From: Streptomyces bikiniensis | GTDB lineage: Bacteria; Actinomycetota; Actinomycetes; Streptomycetales; Streptomycetaceae | DNA length: 64,000 nt | Reading direction: 5' to 3' | Assembly: GCA_000716465.1 (NCBI GenBank) | Contig: JNWL01000010.1 | Coordinates: forward strand, 83,180 to 147,179 | In this document: positions 1 through 8,873 of the stretch, in pieces | How positions within the stretch are numbered: position 1 is the stretch's first letter | Layout of the letters: each line of letters begins with the position of its first letter | Translations under genes and position numbers: made by a program | The notes under the pieces: generated by a model | What the model saw: the letters and a program-made list of their open reading frames with translations, nothing else | What the model was told of the DNA's origin: nothing | Database searches by the model: none

Positions 1-1706
1 GCGCGCTGCGGGTGGTGGGCGCGGACGGCTCGGACGACCGGGCGCTGGCCGCTCCGGAGGACCCCCACGTCTCCTACGGATTGGCCGAATTCATCGCCTC
101 GGAGGAGATGGGGCGGTATCGCGGCCACTGGTGGTCCCCGGACTCGGACCGGCTGCTCGTGGCGCGGGTGGACGACCGGGCGGTGCGGACCTGGTGGATC
201 GCGGACCCGGCGCACCCGGAGCGGGAGCCGCAGCGGGTGGCGTACCCGGCGGCGGGGACGGACAACGCGGAGGTGCGGCTGTTCGTCGTGGACCTGGACG
301 GGTCCCGTACGGAGGTGGAGTGGGACCGGGAGCGGTACCCGTACCTGGCGCGGGTGCACTGGTCGGCGGCCGGGGCGCCGCTGCTCCTCGTCCAGACGCG
401 GGGGCAGCGGGAGCAGGCGCACCTGGCGGTGGACCCGGCGACCGGGGAGACCTCGGTCGTACGGGTGGAGGAGGACCCGGCCTGGCTGGAGCTGCTTCCG
501 GGGGCGCCGGCGTGGAGCGCGGACGGGCGGCTCGTGCGGATCGCGGACGTCGCGGACGGCGGTTCCGACGTGGACACGGGCGACGGCGGGGCGCGGGTCC
601 TGATCGTCGGGGACCGGGTCCTCACCGACGGGCGGCTGCACGTGCGGGCGGTGCTCGACGTCGGCCCGGACGACGTGCTCGTGTCGGCCTCGGCGGGCGC
701 GGCGGCCGAGGCGCCGGAGACCGGCGAGACGCATGTGTACCGGGTGACGGAGGAGGGCGCCGAGCGGGTCTCCGGGGGCTTCGGCACGCACGGCGCGGTG
801 CGCGCGGGGGCGGTGACCGTCCTGGTGTCGGCGCGGCCGGACGAGCCGGGGAGCACGGCGCGGGTGCTGCGGGACGGCGAGCAGGTCGCGGTGGTCGCCT
901 CGTCCGCGCAGCGGCCGGTGATCGCCGCCCGGCCCCGGCTCACGGAGGCCGGGCCCCGGCGGATCCCGTGCGCGGTGCTCCTGCCCTCGGGGTACGGGGA
1001 GGGCGACGGGCCGCTGCCGGTCCTGATGGACCCGTACGGCGGTCCGCACGGGCAGCGGGTGGTGGCCGCGCACAACCCGCACCTGACGTCCCAGTGGTTC
1101 GCGGACCAGGGCTTCGCGGTGGTCGTGGCGGACGGGCGCGGCACGCCGGGCCGCTCCCCCGCCTGGGAGAAGGCGATCCTGCGCGACCTGACGCCGGCGC
1201 TCGACGACCAGGTGGAGGCGTTGCACGCGCTCGCCGGACGCTTCCCGCTCGACCTGGACCGGGTGGCGGTCCGGGGCTGGTCGTACGGCGGCTACCTGGC
1301 GGCCCGGGCGGTGCTCCGGCGGCCGGACGTCTTCCACGCGGCCGTCGTCGGGGCGCCGGTGACGGACTGGCGGCTCTACGACACGCACTACACGGAGCGG
1401 TACCTCGGCACCCCGCAGGACGACCCGGAGGTGTACGCGGCGCAGTCGCTGCTCACCGACGACGGGCTGTCGTCCCCGGAGGTCCCGGTGCGGCCGATGC
1501 TGGTCGTGCACGGGCTCGCGGACGACAACGTGGTGGTGGGGCACGCGCTGCGGCTCTCCTCCGCGCTGCTCGCGGCGGGCCGGCCGCACGAGGTGCTGCC
1601 GCTGTCGGGGGTCACGCACATGACGCCGCAGGAGCAGGTGGCGGAGAACCTGCTCCTGCTCCAGGTGGACTTCCTGAAGAGGTCCCTCGGCCTCGACCGG
1701 GGCTGA
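1..1706 (+). CDS. S9-family serine peptidase (dipeptidyl-peptidase IV-like), 5' truncated by window edge
   Basis: Prolyl-oligopeptidase family enzyme that would remove short peptides from substrate N-termini. The frame is open to the left edge, so the true start lies outside; the first internal GTG is at 12. The N-terminal part is the beta-propeller of DPP IV-like enzymes. The C-terminal alpha/beta-hydrolase holds a full triad: nucleophile Ser in GWSYGGY (codon 1281-1283), Asp in LADDNV (codon 1521-1523) and His in GVTHMTP (codon 1617-1619). About 565 residues are visible; full-length relatives are near 700. No signal peptide can be judged because the N-terminus is missing. The next gene is convergent, so this gene ends its transcription unit here. 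Confidence 0.93.
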   Translation, partial: ALRVVGADGSDDRALAAPEDPHVSYGLAEFIASEEMGRYRGHWWSPDSDRLLVARVDDRAVRTWWIADPAHPEREPQRVAYPAAGTDNAEVRLFVVDLDGSRTEVEWDRERYPYLARVHWSAAGAPLLLVQTRGQREQAHLAVDPATGETSVVRVEEDPAWLELLPGAPAWSADGRLVRIADVADGGSDVDTGDGGARVLIVGDRVLTDGRLHVRAVLDVGPDDVLVSASAGAAAEAPETGETHVYRVTEEGAERVSGGFGTHGAVRAGAVTVLVSARPDEPGSTARVLRDGEQVAVVASSAQRPVIAARPRLTEAGPRRIPCAVLLPSGYGEGDGPLPVLMDPYGGPHGQRVVAAHNPHLTSQWFADQGFAVVVADGRGTPGRSPAWEKAILRDLTPALDDQVEALHALAGRFPLDLDRVAVRGWSYGGYLAARAVLRRPDVFHAAVVGAPVTDWRLYDTHYTERYLGTPQDDPEVYAAQSLLTDDGLSSPEVPVRPMLVVHGLADDNVVVGHALRLSSALLAAGRPHEVLPLSGVTHMTPQEQVAENLLLLQVDFLKRSLGLDRG

Positions 1707-1725
1707 GGCCGGGAACCGGCCCGGG

Positions 1726-2685
1726 TCACCAGCCGGGCGGCCGGGGGTGCGGCGGGGGCGGGGGCGGGGGCGGCACCCCGGCCGGCGGGTACGGGGCGGG
1801 CGCGGCGGCGGGGGCGCCGCGCCCGGCCAGGAGGACGAGGACGGCGGCGCCCGCGAGGAGCCCGAAGAGGGAGGTGAGGACGTCCGCCCGGTGCACGGCG
1901 GGGAGGTCCGCGAGGTGGGCGAGCGCTTCGTACCGGACGGCCCCCGCGGTCCCGCCGAGGCCGTGGGCGGCCAGGAGCGCCCCGGCGAGCAGCCCGAAGG
2001 CGCGGGTGTGGCGGGCCCGCGCGAGGGCGGAGGCGGCGGCCGCGGCGTACAGCGCGGCGAGGACCGCCGCCAGCCAGCCGGGCGGGGGCGCGAGGGCCGC
2101 CTTGACGACGGACCGGCCGCCGGTGAACCGGGCGACGGTGGCCTCCAGGGGCAGCCGGGACGCCCCGTACAGCTCCCAGCCGGCGACGACGGCGGCGGCG
2201 ACCGCGAGCAGGACCCCGGCGGCGACGGCGGCGCCGGTGCGGGGGCGGCCGGGCAGCGGCTCGTACGGGGTGGCCGCCGGTCGGCGTCCGACGGCCGCGA
2301 CGAGCACGAGGCCGGTGGCGAGGGCCAGTTCGAGCAGGGCGGTGACGAGGGCCCCGCTGCCGGGCGCCCAGAGGCCGGGCAGGCGCAGGGCGAGGGTGGC
2401 GGCGCCGGTGGCGGCGAGCGCGGAGGCGGCGTGCCGCGAGCGGAGGGCGGCGACGGCGGCGGCCGCGGAGGCGACGAGGAGCACCGGATCGACCAGGGAG
2501 GTGGCGGCCCGCCCCCGGGCGAGGAAGAACCGGTCCCCGGCCCAGTACCACGCGAGGTCGGCGGGCGAGCCGAGCGCGGCGAGGTCCTTGAGGATCCACA
2601 CGGCGGCCGTCAGGACGAGCGCGGCGCAGAGCGCGGCGCCGGCGAGTCGTGCCGGTCGTGTCACAGTCACGGCTTCGATACTCAC
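1726..2685 (-). CDS. Multi-pass membrane protein of unknown function with proline-rich C-terminus
   Basis: About 319 residues. Several Ala/Leu/Val-rich hydrophobic segments alternate with Arg-rich loops, starting with one at roughly residues 12-30, so this is an integral membrane protein with probably seven or eight spans. The C-terminal 30 residues are Pro-rich, with a run of eight prolines, and likely cytoplasmic or disordered. I chose the GTG at 2685 (VSIEAV...); the open frame reaches 2784 but the extra residues are Pro/Arg/Gly-rich and not protein-like. In-frame GTG codons at 2670 and 2664 are alternatives. Function is not recognised. It converges on the S9 peptidase with only 19 bp between stops. 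Confidence 0.7.
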   Translation of the reverse strand: MSIEAVTVTRPARLAGAALCAALVLTAAVWILKDLAALGSPADLAWYWAGDRFFLARGRAATSLVDPVLLVASAAAAVAALRSRHAASALAATGAATLALRLPGLWAPGSGALVTALLELALATGLVLVAAVGRRPAATPYEPLPGRPRTGAAVAAGVLLAVAAAVVAGWELYGASRLPLEATVARFTGGRSVVKAALAPPPGWLAAVLAALYAAAAASALARARHTRAFGLLAGALLAAHGLGGTAGAVRYEALAHLADLPAVHRADVLTSLFGLLAGAAVLVLLAGRGAPAAAPAPYPPAGVPPPPPPPPHPRPPGW

Positions 2686-2849
2686 GGTCGCGACCGGCCG
2701 GGACAAGCGGTTCCGGATATCCGGGGGCGTGGGGCTGCCGGCCGGAGCGCCTGGTGCGCCCCGGCCGGCCCACGGCACCCGCACGGCCGTACGCTGCGCA
2801 GCCTGCCGTGTCCGTATATCGGAGCCGAGTCGGGCGGATTGCCCCGGTG

Positions 2850-4082
2850 TTAAGGGGTGCCGGGGGGCGGGGGGTTCGTCCCCGGGGTGTCGTCCTCGGG
2901 GCGGAGGAAGTGGCTGCCGCCCGGGGGCGGGGTGCCGGGCTTCTCCTCCAGGTGCGGGGCGCCGTCCTCCGGTGGGGTCCCGGCGCCGTCCTCCCCCCGC
3001 TTCTCCAGGACCGCCCGGTGCTCCTCCGCCACCACGTGCTTCTCCTCCGCGAAGTGGCAGGCCGAGTCGTGGCGGGCCGGGCTGTCGGTGAGGCGGAAGA
3101 CGGCCGGGACCGCCAGGAGGGGGACCTCCTGGGCGCAGCGCTCGCGCGCCTTCCAGCAGCGGGTGCGGAAGCGGCAGCCGGAGGGGATGTTCGCCGGGGA
3201 GGGCACGTCGCCGGTGAGGATGATCCGCTCGCGGTGGGCGCGCGCCTCGGGGTCGGGGACGGGGACGGCGGAGAGCAGCGCCTGGGTGTAGGGGTGGGTG
3301 GGGTGGTCGTAGATCTGCGCGTCGGTGCCGATCTCGACGATCCGGCCGAGGTACATGACGCCGACCCGGTCGGAGATGTGCCGCACGATGGACAGGTCGT
3401 GGGCGATGAAGACGTACGACAGGGAGAACTCGGACTGGAGCTGTTCCAGGAGGTTGACGACCTGGGCCTGGACGGAGACGTCGAGGGCCGAGACCGGTTC
3501 GTCCGCGACGATGACCTCGGGCTGGAGGGCGAGGCCGCGGGCGATGCCGATGCGCTGGCGCTGGCCGCCGGAGAACTGGTGCGGATAGCGGTTGATGTAC
3601 TCGGGGTTGAGGCCGACGACGTCCAGGAGGTCCTGGACCTTGCGGCGCCGGTCGCCCTTGGGCGCGACCTCGGGGTGGATCTCGTACGGCTCCCCGATGA
3701 TGTCGCCGACGGTCATGCGCGGGTTGAGCGAGGTGTACGGGTCCTGGAAGACCATCTGGATGTTGCGCCGGACCGCCTTGAGGGCGCGCGGGGAGAGCTT
3801 GGTGATGTCCTCGCCCTTGTAGCGGATGGTGCCGGAGGTGGGCCGTTCCAGGTTGACCAGCATCTTCGCGACGGTCGACTTGCCGCAGCCGGACTCGCCG
3901 ACGATGCCGAGGGTCTCGCCGGCGACGAGGTCGAAGTCGACGCCGTCGACGGCCTTGACGGCGCCGACCTGCTTCTTGAAGAGGATGCCCCGGGTGAGCG
4001 GGTAGTGCTTGTGGAGGTCCCGGACTTCGAGGATCGCCTCGCCCGTCCCGGCCGCCCGGGTCGTCCCGGCCGTCTCAGCCAT
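2850..4082 (-). CDS. Dipeptide/oligopeptide ABC transporter ATP-binding protein (DppF/OppF type), operon 2
   Basis: Second of the two ATPases that power the peptide importer encoded just upstream. It has Walker [10 protein letters not shown], signature SGGQRQR and Walker [13 protein letters not shown], then the oligopeptide/dipeptide C-terminal domain with Cys residues ([14 protein letters not shown]) that often hold an Fe-S cluster. At 410 residues it is about 40 longer than its paralogue at 8874-9986; the excess is a Pro/Glu-rich tail ending in PPPPGTP. Its ATG overlaps the stop of the preceding ATPase by 8 nt (ATGGCTGA), which implies translational coupling. It is the last gene of the second tandem operon. 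Confidence 0.95.
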   Translation of the reverse strand: MAETAGTTRAAGTGEAILEVRDLHKHYPLTRGILFKKQVGAVKAVDGVDFDLVAGETLGIVGESGCGKSTVAKMLVNLERPTSGTIRYKGEDITKLSPRALKAVRRNIQMVFQDPYTSLNPRMTVGDIIGEPYEIHPEVAPKGDRRRKVQDLLDVVGLNPEYINRYPHQFSGGQRQRIGIARGLALQPEVIVADEPVSALDVSVQAQVVNLLEQLQSEFSLSYVFIAHDLSIVRHISDRVGVMYLGRIVEIGTDAQIYDHPTHPYTQALLSAVPVPDPEARAHRERIILTGDVPSPANIPSGCRFRTRCWKARERCAQEVPLLAVPAVFRLTDSPARHDSACHFAEEKHVVAEEHRAVLEKRGEDGAGTPPEDGAPHLEEKPGTPPPGGSHFLRPEDDTPGTNPPPPGTP

Positions 4083-5058
4083 GGAGGCACTCCTTCCAGA
4101 AGTGGCAGGCGCTGGCGCGCGGCACCGGGGACTCGGTCACCTCGTACAGCGGGGGCTCGTCGGTCCGGCAGACGTCCTGGGCCATCGGGCAGCGCGGGTT
4201 GAAGGCGCAGCCGGGCGGGATGTGCAGCAGGTTGGGCGGCAGGCCCTTGATCGCGTAGAGGTCCTGGCCCTTCTGGTCCAGGCGCGGGATCGATTCGAGG
4301 AGGCCCTTGGTGTAGGGGTGGGCGGGGGCCTTGTAGATCTCGTGGACGGGAGCCTGCTCGACGATCCGGCCCGCGTACATCACGGCGATCTTGTCCGCGA
4401 CGTCCGCGACGACGCCGAGGTCGTGGGTGATGAGGATGAGCCCCATGTTGAGCTCGCGCCGGAGCTCGGCGAGCAGGTCCATGACCTGGGCCTGGACGGT
4501 GACGTCGAGGGCGGTGGTGGGCTCGTCCGCGATGATCAGCTCGGGTTCGAGGGCGAGCGCCATGGCGATCATGATGCGCTGGCGCATGCCGCCGGAGAAC
4601 TGGTGCGGGTACTGGCCGACGCGCTCCTTGGCGGCGGGGATGCGGACCCGGTCCATCAGTTCGACGGCCTTGGCCCGGGAGTCCTTCCGGGACATGCCCC
4701 GGTGGACCTGGAACATCTCGCCGAGCTGGTCCCCGACGCTGAGGACGGGGTTGAGGGAGGACAGCGCGTCCTGGAAGACCATCGCCATCCGGGCGCCCCG
4801 GACCTTGCGCCGCTCGTCCTCCTTGAGCTTCAGGAGGTCCTGTCCCTGGAAGAGGATCTCGCCCCGGGTGATCTTCCCCGGGGGGACGTCGAGGATGCCC
4901 ATGACGGCCTGGGCGGTGACGGACTTCCCGGAGCCGGACTCCCCGAGGACGGCGAGGGTCTCCCCCGCGTCGACGGAGTAGTCGACGCCGTTGACCGCCT
5001 TGGCCACCCCGTCCCGGGTGTGGAACTCCACGTGCAGGTCGCGCACTTCGAGCAGCAT
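4075..5058 (-). CDS. Dipeptide/oligopeptide ABC transporter ATP-binding protein (DppD/OppD type), operon 2
   Basis: First ATPase of the peptide importer, 327 residues. Walker A is GESGSGKSV, signature SGGMRQR, Walker [13 protein letters not shown], followed by the peptide-transporter C-terminal region with a Cys-containing stretch ([15 protein letters not shown]). It starts 6 nt after the DppC-type permease stop and overlaps the next ATPase by 8 nt. It would form a heterodimer with the neighbouring DppF-type protein under the two permeases. It is closely similar to the protein at 9979-11034. Confidence 0.95.
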   Translation of the reverse strand: MLLEVRDLHVEFHTRDGVAKAVNGVDYSVDAGETLAVLGESGSGKSVTAQAVMGILDVPPGKITRGEILFQGQDLLKLKEDERRKVRGARMAMVFQDALSSLNPVLSVGDQLGEMFQVHRGMSRKDSRAKAVELMDRVRIPAAKERVGQYPHQFSGGMRQRIMIAMALALEPELIIADEPTTALDVTVQAQVMDLLAELRRELNMGLILITHDLGVVADVADKIAVMYAGRIVEQAPVHEIYKAPAHPYTKGLLESIPRLDQKGQDLYAIKGLPPNLLHIPPGCAFNPRCPMAQDVCRTDEPPLYEVTESPVPRASACHFWKECLHG

Positions 5059-5064
5059 GGGTCC

Positions 5065-6051
5065 CTACCTCAGCTTGGGGTCGAGGGCGTCGCGGACGGC
5101 GTCGCCGAGCATGATGAAGGCGAGCACCGTGACGGCCAGCGCGCCGGCCGGCCAGAGCAGCATGTGCGGGGCGTTGCGGATGTACTGGGAGGCCGAGGAG
5201 ATGTCGATGCCCCAGGAGACGGTGGGGGGCTTGAGGCCGACGCCGAGGAAGGAGAGCGTCGCCTCCAGGGAGATGTACGTGCCGAGGGCGATGGTGGCGA
5301 CGACGATCACGGGGGCCACGGCGTTGGGCGTGATGTGCCGGAGCAGCATCCGGGAGTTGGAGGCGCCGAGCGCGCGGGCCGCCTGGACGTAGTCGTTCTG
5401 CTTGGCGGTGATGACGGAGCCGCGGGCGATGCGGGAGATCTGCGGCCAGCCGAGCAGCACCATGAAGCCGATGACGGGCCAGACGCTGTTGTTGCTGACG
5501 ACGGAGAGGAGGACCAGGCCGCCGAGGACGACGGGGATGGCGAAGAAGATGTCGGTGATGCGGGAGAGGAAGCCGTCCCAGGCGCCGCCGTAGAAGCCGG
5601 CGAGGCCGCCGAGGACCGAGCCGAGGAGGGTCACGCCGAGGGTGGCGAGGACGCCGACCTGGATGGAGGCCCTGGCTCCGTAGACCGTGCGGGTGTAGAC
5701 GTCGCAGCCCTGGCCGTTGAAGCCGAAGGGGTGGCCGGGCTGGGAGCCCTCCTGGGCCTTGGAGAGGTCGCAGTCGAGCGGGTTGCCGCTCGCGATGAGC
5801 TGCGGCCAGATGGCGATGACCACCAGGAAGAGGATGATCAGGCCGGAGATGATGAAGACCGGGTTGCGGCGCAGGTCGTGCCAGGCGTCGGACCAGAGGG
5901 AGCGGGCCTTCTTGTCGGGGCCGGTGCCGTCGGGGCCGCCGGGAACCTTCTCCAGGGTCTCGGCCTCGGACATCGCGAGGTCGGTGGCGCCGCCGGCTCC
6001 GGTCGAGGCGATGGCCGACCCCTCGTCGTGGTGCTCGGGCATCTCAGGCAT
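5065..6051 (-). CDS. Peptide ABC transporter permease (DppC/OppC type), operon 2
   Basis: Inner-membrane permease of the peptide importer. An acidic, disordered N-terminal segment of about 50 residues precedes the OppC N-terminal region (LWSDAWHDLRRNPVF) and first membrane span. The BPD-transport core follows, with the EAA-type coupling loop (QAARALGASNSRMLLRHITPNA). I chose the ATG at 6051 (MPEMPE), giving 328 residues, because it overlaps the preceding stop by 8 nt (ATGCCTGA), exactly as in the paralogous operon. An ATG at 6069 would add six residues. Confidence 0.93.
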   Translation of the reverse strand: MPEMPEHHDEGSAIASTGAGGATDLAMSEAETLEKVPGGPDGTGPDKKARSLWSDAWHDLRRNPVFIISGLIILFLVVIAIWPQLIASGNPLDCDLSKAQEGSQPGHPFGFNGQGCDVYTRTVYGARASIQVGVLATLGVTLLGSVLGGLAGFYGGAWDGFLSRITDIFFAIPVVLGGLVLLSVVSNNSVWPVIGFMVLLGWPQISRIARGSVITAKQNDYVQAARALGASNSRMLLRHITPNAVAPVIVVATIALGTYISLEATLSFLGVGLKPPTVSWGIDISSASQYIRNAPHMLLWPAGALAVTVLAFIMLGDAVRDALDPKLR

Positions 6052-6967
6052 AGCGGATCCTCGGGTCAAGGACGGCGTACAGGAGGTCGACGAGCAGGTT
6101 GGCGACCAGGAAGACCAGGACGAGGACGGTCACGAAGCCGACCACGGTCTGGGTGTTCTGGCGGAGGATGCCCTGGTAGAGCTGGTAGCCGACCCCGTGG
6201 ATGTTGAAGATCCGCTCGGTGACGATGGCGCCGCCCATGAGCGCGCCGACGTCGGTGCCGATGAAGGTCACCACCGGGATGAGGCTGTTGCGCAGCAGGT
6301 GCCGGGTGATGACCCGGCGGCGGGGCAGTCCCTTGGCGACGGCGGTGCGGACGTAGTCGGCGCGCTTGTTCTCGGCGATCGAGGTCCGGGTGAGCCGGGT
6401 GACGTAGGCGAGCGACACGGAGGCGAGGACCAGGCCGGGGACGATGAGTTCGTCGAAGGTGGCGGCGGAGGAGACCGAGGGGTCGATCCACTTCCACTTG
6501 ACGCCGAGGAGGAGCTGGACGAGCAGGCCGGTGACGAAGGTCGGGACGGAGATGACGACCAGGGTGAGCAGCAGCACGGTGGTGTCGACGGGCCGCCCGC
6601 GCTTGAGGCCGGTGAGGACGCCGAGGCTGATGCCGATGACGATCTCGAAGAGGATCGCCACGAGGGTGAGGCGGATGGTGACCGGGAAGGCGTTGGCCAT
6701 CAGCTCGGTGACCTCCTGGCCGTTGAAGGCCGTGCCGAAGTCTCCGGTGAAGACGTTGCCCATATAGGTCAGGTATTGCTGCCAGACCGGCTTGTCGAGG
6801 CCGAACTCCTTCTTGAGCTGGGCGGCGGTCGCCGGGTCGCACTGGCGGTCGCCGCACAGTCCGGCGACGGGGTCGCCCATCACGTTCACCATCAGGAAGA
6901 TCAGCAGCGTGGCGCCGAAGAAGACCGGGATCATCTGCAGCAGTCGCCGGATCACGTATCGACCCAT
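6044..6967 (-). CDS. Peptide ABC transporter permease (DppB/OppB type), operon 2
   Basis: 307-residue integral membrane permease. It begins with the typical DppB start MGRYVIRRLLQMIPVFFGAT, a first transmembrane helix, followed by a periplasmic loop and five further spans. The coupling loop is ADYVRTAVAKGLPRRRVITRHLLRN. The periplasmic loop carries a short Cys-containing insert (GLCGDRQCDP) absent from the paralogue at 11998-12933. It lies 112 nt downstream of the binding-protein gene, behind a strong hairpin, so it is probably expressed less than the binding protein. Confidence 0.95.
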   Translation of the reverse strand: MGRYVIRRLLQMIPVFFGATLLIFLMVNVMGDPVAGLCGDRQCDPATAAQLKKEFGLDKPVWQQYLTYMGNVFTGDFGTAFNGQEVTELMANAFPVTIRLTLVAILFEIVIGISLGVLTGLKRGRPVDTTVLLLTLVVISVPTFVTGLLVQLLLGVKWKWIDPSVSSAATFDELIVPGLVLASVSLAYVTRLTRTSIAENKRADYVRTAVAKGLPRRRVITRHLLRNSLIPVVTFIGTDVGALMGGAIVTERIFNIHGVGYQLYQGILRQNTQTVVGFVTVLVLVFLVANLLVDLLYAVLDPRIRYA

Positions 6968-7023
6968 GAGGGACTCCGGGGGTTGGCTCCGGTGCGGACG
7001 TGCTTCGGAGGGGAGGAAGGCGT

Positions 7024-7057
7024 ACGGCCCGGCGCGGAGGTCCGCGGGCCGGGCCGT
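7024..7057 (-). terminator. Hairpin between binding-protein gene and permease genes, operon 2
   Basis: Arms ACGGCCCGG at 7024-7032 and CCGGGCCGT at 7049-7057 enclose an inner stem CGCGGA/TCCGCG. It lies 23 nt beyond the lipoprotein stop and before the permease start. A hairpin here fits partial termination or 3'-end mRNA protection, giving high binding protein and less transporter. The sequence differs from its counterpart at 13048-13074, so position rather than sequence is conserved. Confidence 0.65.
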
Positions 7058-7079
7058 GCGCCGTCGGCCTGCTACGCCG

Positions 7080-8705
7080 TCAGTTCACCTTGATCTGGTC
7101 GTAGACCGGGACGCTGAAGGGGTTCAGGGTCACGTTGCTCACGCGCTCCGAGTAGCCGGCGCTGCCGTTCTGGTACCAGAGCGGGATGGCGCCCATGTCG
7201 TCGCGGAGGACTTCCTCGGCCTGCTGGAAGATGCCGACGGCCTTGGCGGTGTCGGCCTCGGCGTTGGCCTGGTTCACCAGCTTGTCGAACTCGGGGTTCG
7301 TCCACTTGCCGTCGTTGGAGGAGGCGTTGGTGTAGTACAGCGGCTGGAGGAAGTTCTGGATGAGCGGGTAGTCCATCTGCCAGCCGGCGCGGAACGGGCC
7401 CGTGAGCTTCTGCGTGGTGACCTGGTTGCGGTAGTCGGCGAAGGTGCCGACGGGGTTGCCGACGCAGGCGCGGTCGTTGCCGAGGGCGCGGTTGATGGAG
7501 TTGCAGACCGCGTCCACCCACTCCTTGTGGCTGCCGGTGTCGGCGTTGTACGAGATCCGCATGGTGCCGCCGGGGATGCCGCCGCCCTCGGCGACCAGCT
7601 TCTTCGCCTCGGCCGGGTCGTACGTGCAGAGGTCGCCGCAGACGTCCTTGAAGCCGCCGTCCTCGCCGAGGACGGGCGAGGTCCAGTCGACGGCGGGGGT
7701 GCGGGTCTTCTGGAAGATGGTCTCGGTGATCTGGTTCCGGTCGATGGCCCGCGACAGGCCCTGGCGGAGCTTCGCCTGGTTCGGCTTGTTCCAGTTCGGG
7801 TCGTAGAACGGGAAGGAGAGGGTCTGGATGATGCCGGCGGGCACGTTGATGTACCGGTCGCCGAGGTCGGCCTCGACGTTCTTGAGCTGGGCGGCGGGGA
7901 CGTCGTCGACGAGGTCGAGGTTCCCGGCGATCAGGTCGGTGTAGGCGGTGTTGTTGTCGGTGTAGACCTTGAGGGTCACGCCGCCGTTCTGCGCCTTGTC
8001 GGTGCCGGGGTAGGCGTCCCACTTCTTCAGGACCATCTGGGAGCCCTTGGAGTACGAGTCGATCGTGTACGGGCCGTTGCCGACGGGCTTCGAGAGCCAG
8101 CCGGCGCGGTCGCTGAAGAAGGACTGGGGCAGCGGGGCGAAGGCCGCGTAGCCGAGGGTGACCGGCCAGGTGGAGAACTTCTGGGTGAGCTTGACCGTGA
8201 AGGTGCGGTCGCCGGTGACCTTGAGGCCGGACATGGTCTCGGCGGTGGGGTCGCCCTTCTCGGGGTGGACCTGGTCGTAGCCCTCGATCTGGCCGAAGAA
8301 GTAGGCGTTCTTCTGGTTGTTCTTCAGGTGGGCGCCGTAGTTCCAGGCGTCCACGAAGGACTTGGCGGTGACCTTCTCGCCGTTGGAGAAGGTCCAGCCG
8401 TCCTTGACGGTGATGGTGAAGTTGGTCGAGTCGGTGGTCTCGATCTTCTCGGCGAGCATGTCCTTGGCCTCGCCGGTCTTGGGGTCGTACTGCTTGAGCC
8501 CCCGGAAGATCATGGACAGGACCTTGCCGCCCTGGACCTCGTTGGTGTTGGCGGGCTCCAGCGGGTTCTGCGGGTCGCCCCACGAGGAGGACACGACGCC
8601 GTCGGCCCCTCCGCCGCCGCCGCTGTCCCCGCCGCCGCAGGCGGTCGCCGCGAGGGCGACGGCGGTGGCCAGAGCGGCCCACTTGGCGTGCGTGGCTCCG
8701 CGCAT
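7080..8705 (-). CDS. Peptide-binding lipoprotein (SBP family 5, DppA/OppA type), operon 2
   Basis: Extracytoplasmic peptide receptor anchored by lipid, 541 residues. The signal peptide has a Lys at position 8, a hydrophobic core, and a lipobox ending at Cys23 (LAATAC). A Gly/Ser linker precedes the family 5 fold. Recognisable landmarks are a central PVGNGPYTID and a C-terminal GSAGYSERV region. The ATG at 8705 has a GGGAGG Shine-Dalgarno sequence. It is the first gene of the second tandem operon and a paralogue of the protein at 13102-14739, with which it shares the start MRGA and Cys23. Confidence 0.95.
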   Translation of the reverse strand: MRGATHAKWAALATAVALAATACGGGDSGGGGGADGVVSSSWGDPQNPLEPANTNEVQGGKVLSMIFRGLKQYDPKTGEAKDMLAEKIETTDSTNFTITVKDGWTFSNGEKVTAKSFVDAWNYGAHLKNNQKNAYFFGQIEGYDQVHPEKGDPTAETMSGLKVTGDRTFTVKLTQKFSTWPVTLGYAAFAPLPQSFFSDRAGWLSKPVGNGPYTIDSYSKGSQMVLKKWDAYPGTDKAQNGGVTLKVYTDNNTAYTDLIAGNLDLVDDVPAAQLKNVEADLGDRYINVPAGIIQTLSFPFYDPNWNKPNQAKLRQGLSRAIDRNQITETIFQKTRTPAVDWTSPVLGEDGGFKDVCGDLCTYDPAEAKKLVAEGGGIPGGTMRISYNADTGSHKEWVDAVCNSINRALGNDRACVGNPVGTFADYRNQVTTQKLTGPFRAGWQMDYPLIQNFLQPLYYTNASSNDGKWTNPEFDKLVNQANAEADTAKAVGIFQQAEEVLRDDMGAIPLWYQNGSAGYSERVSNVTLNPFSVPVYDQIKVN

Positions 8706-8814
8706 GGAGTGCCTCCCGTATGTACCGATTCACACTGAGAGCCCCAATATCACCCCGCGACAACGCGCCTGCATGTTGTCGGCGCCCATCAGTGCGACGG
8801 CGGACCGCACGGAA

Positions 8815-8856
8815 ACGGCCGGCTCCCGGCGCCGTGGGGCGCCGGGAGCCGGCCGT
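8815..8856 (-). terminator. Strong terminator separating the two tandem peptide-transport operons
   Basis: Perfect 19-bp inverted repeat: arm ACGGCCGGCTCCCGGCGCC at 8815-8833, loop GTGG, complementary arm at 8838-8856. It is 18 nt downstream of the last ATPase stop of operon 1 and upstream of the lipoprotein start of operon 2. This argues that the two operons are separate transcription units. No U-tract follows, as is usual in Streptomyces. Confidence 0.8.
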
Positions 8857-8873
8857 GCGGAACCTCCGGGGCG

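Noticed and set aside
131-3091. Long antisense or out-of-frame open stretches rich in Gly, Arg, Pro and Ala
   Set aside because: High third-position GC removes stop codons in other frames; translations show only low-complexity Arg/Gly/Pro sequence. The same applies to many such frames throughout the window.
8706-8760. TTGGGG-N17-TACATA as the promoter of the second binding-protein gene
   Set aside because: The -10 would lie only two bases from the Shine-Dalgarno sequence, leaving no proper leader, and the -35 is weak.
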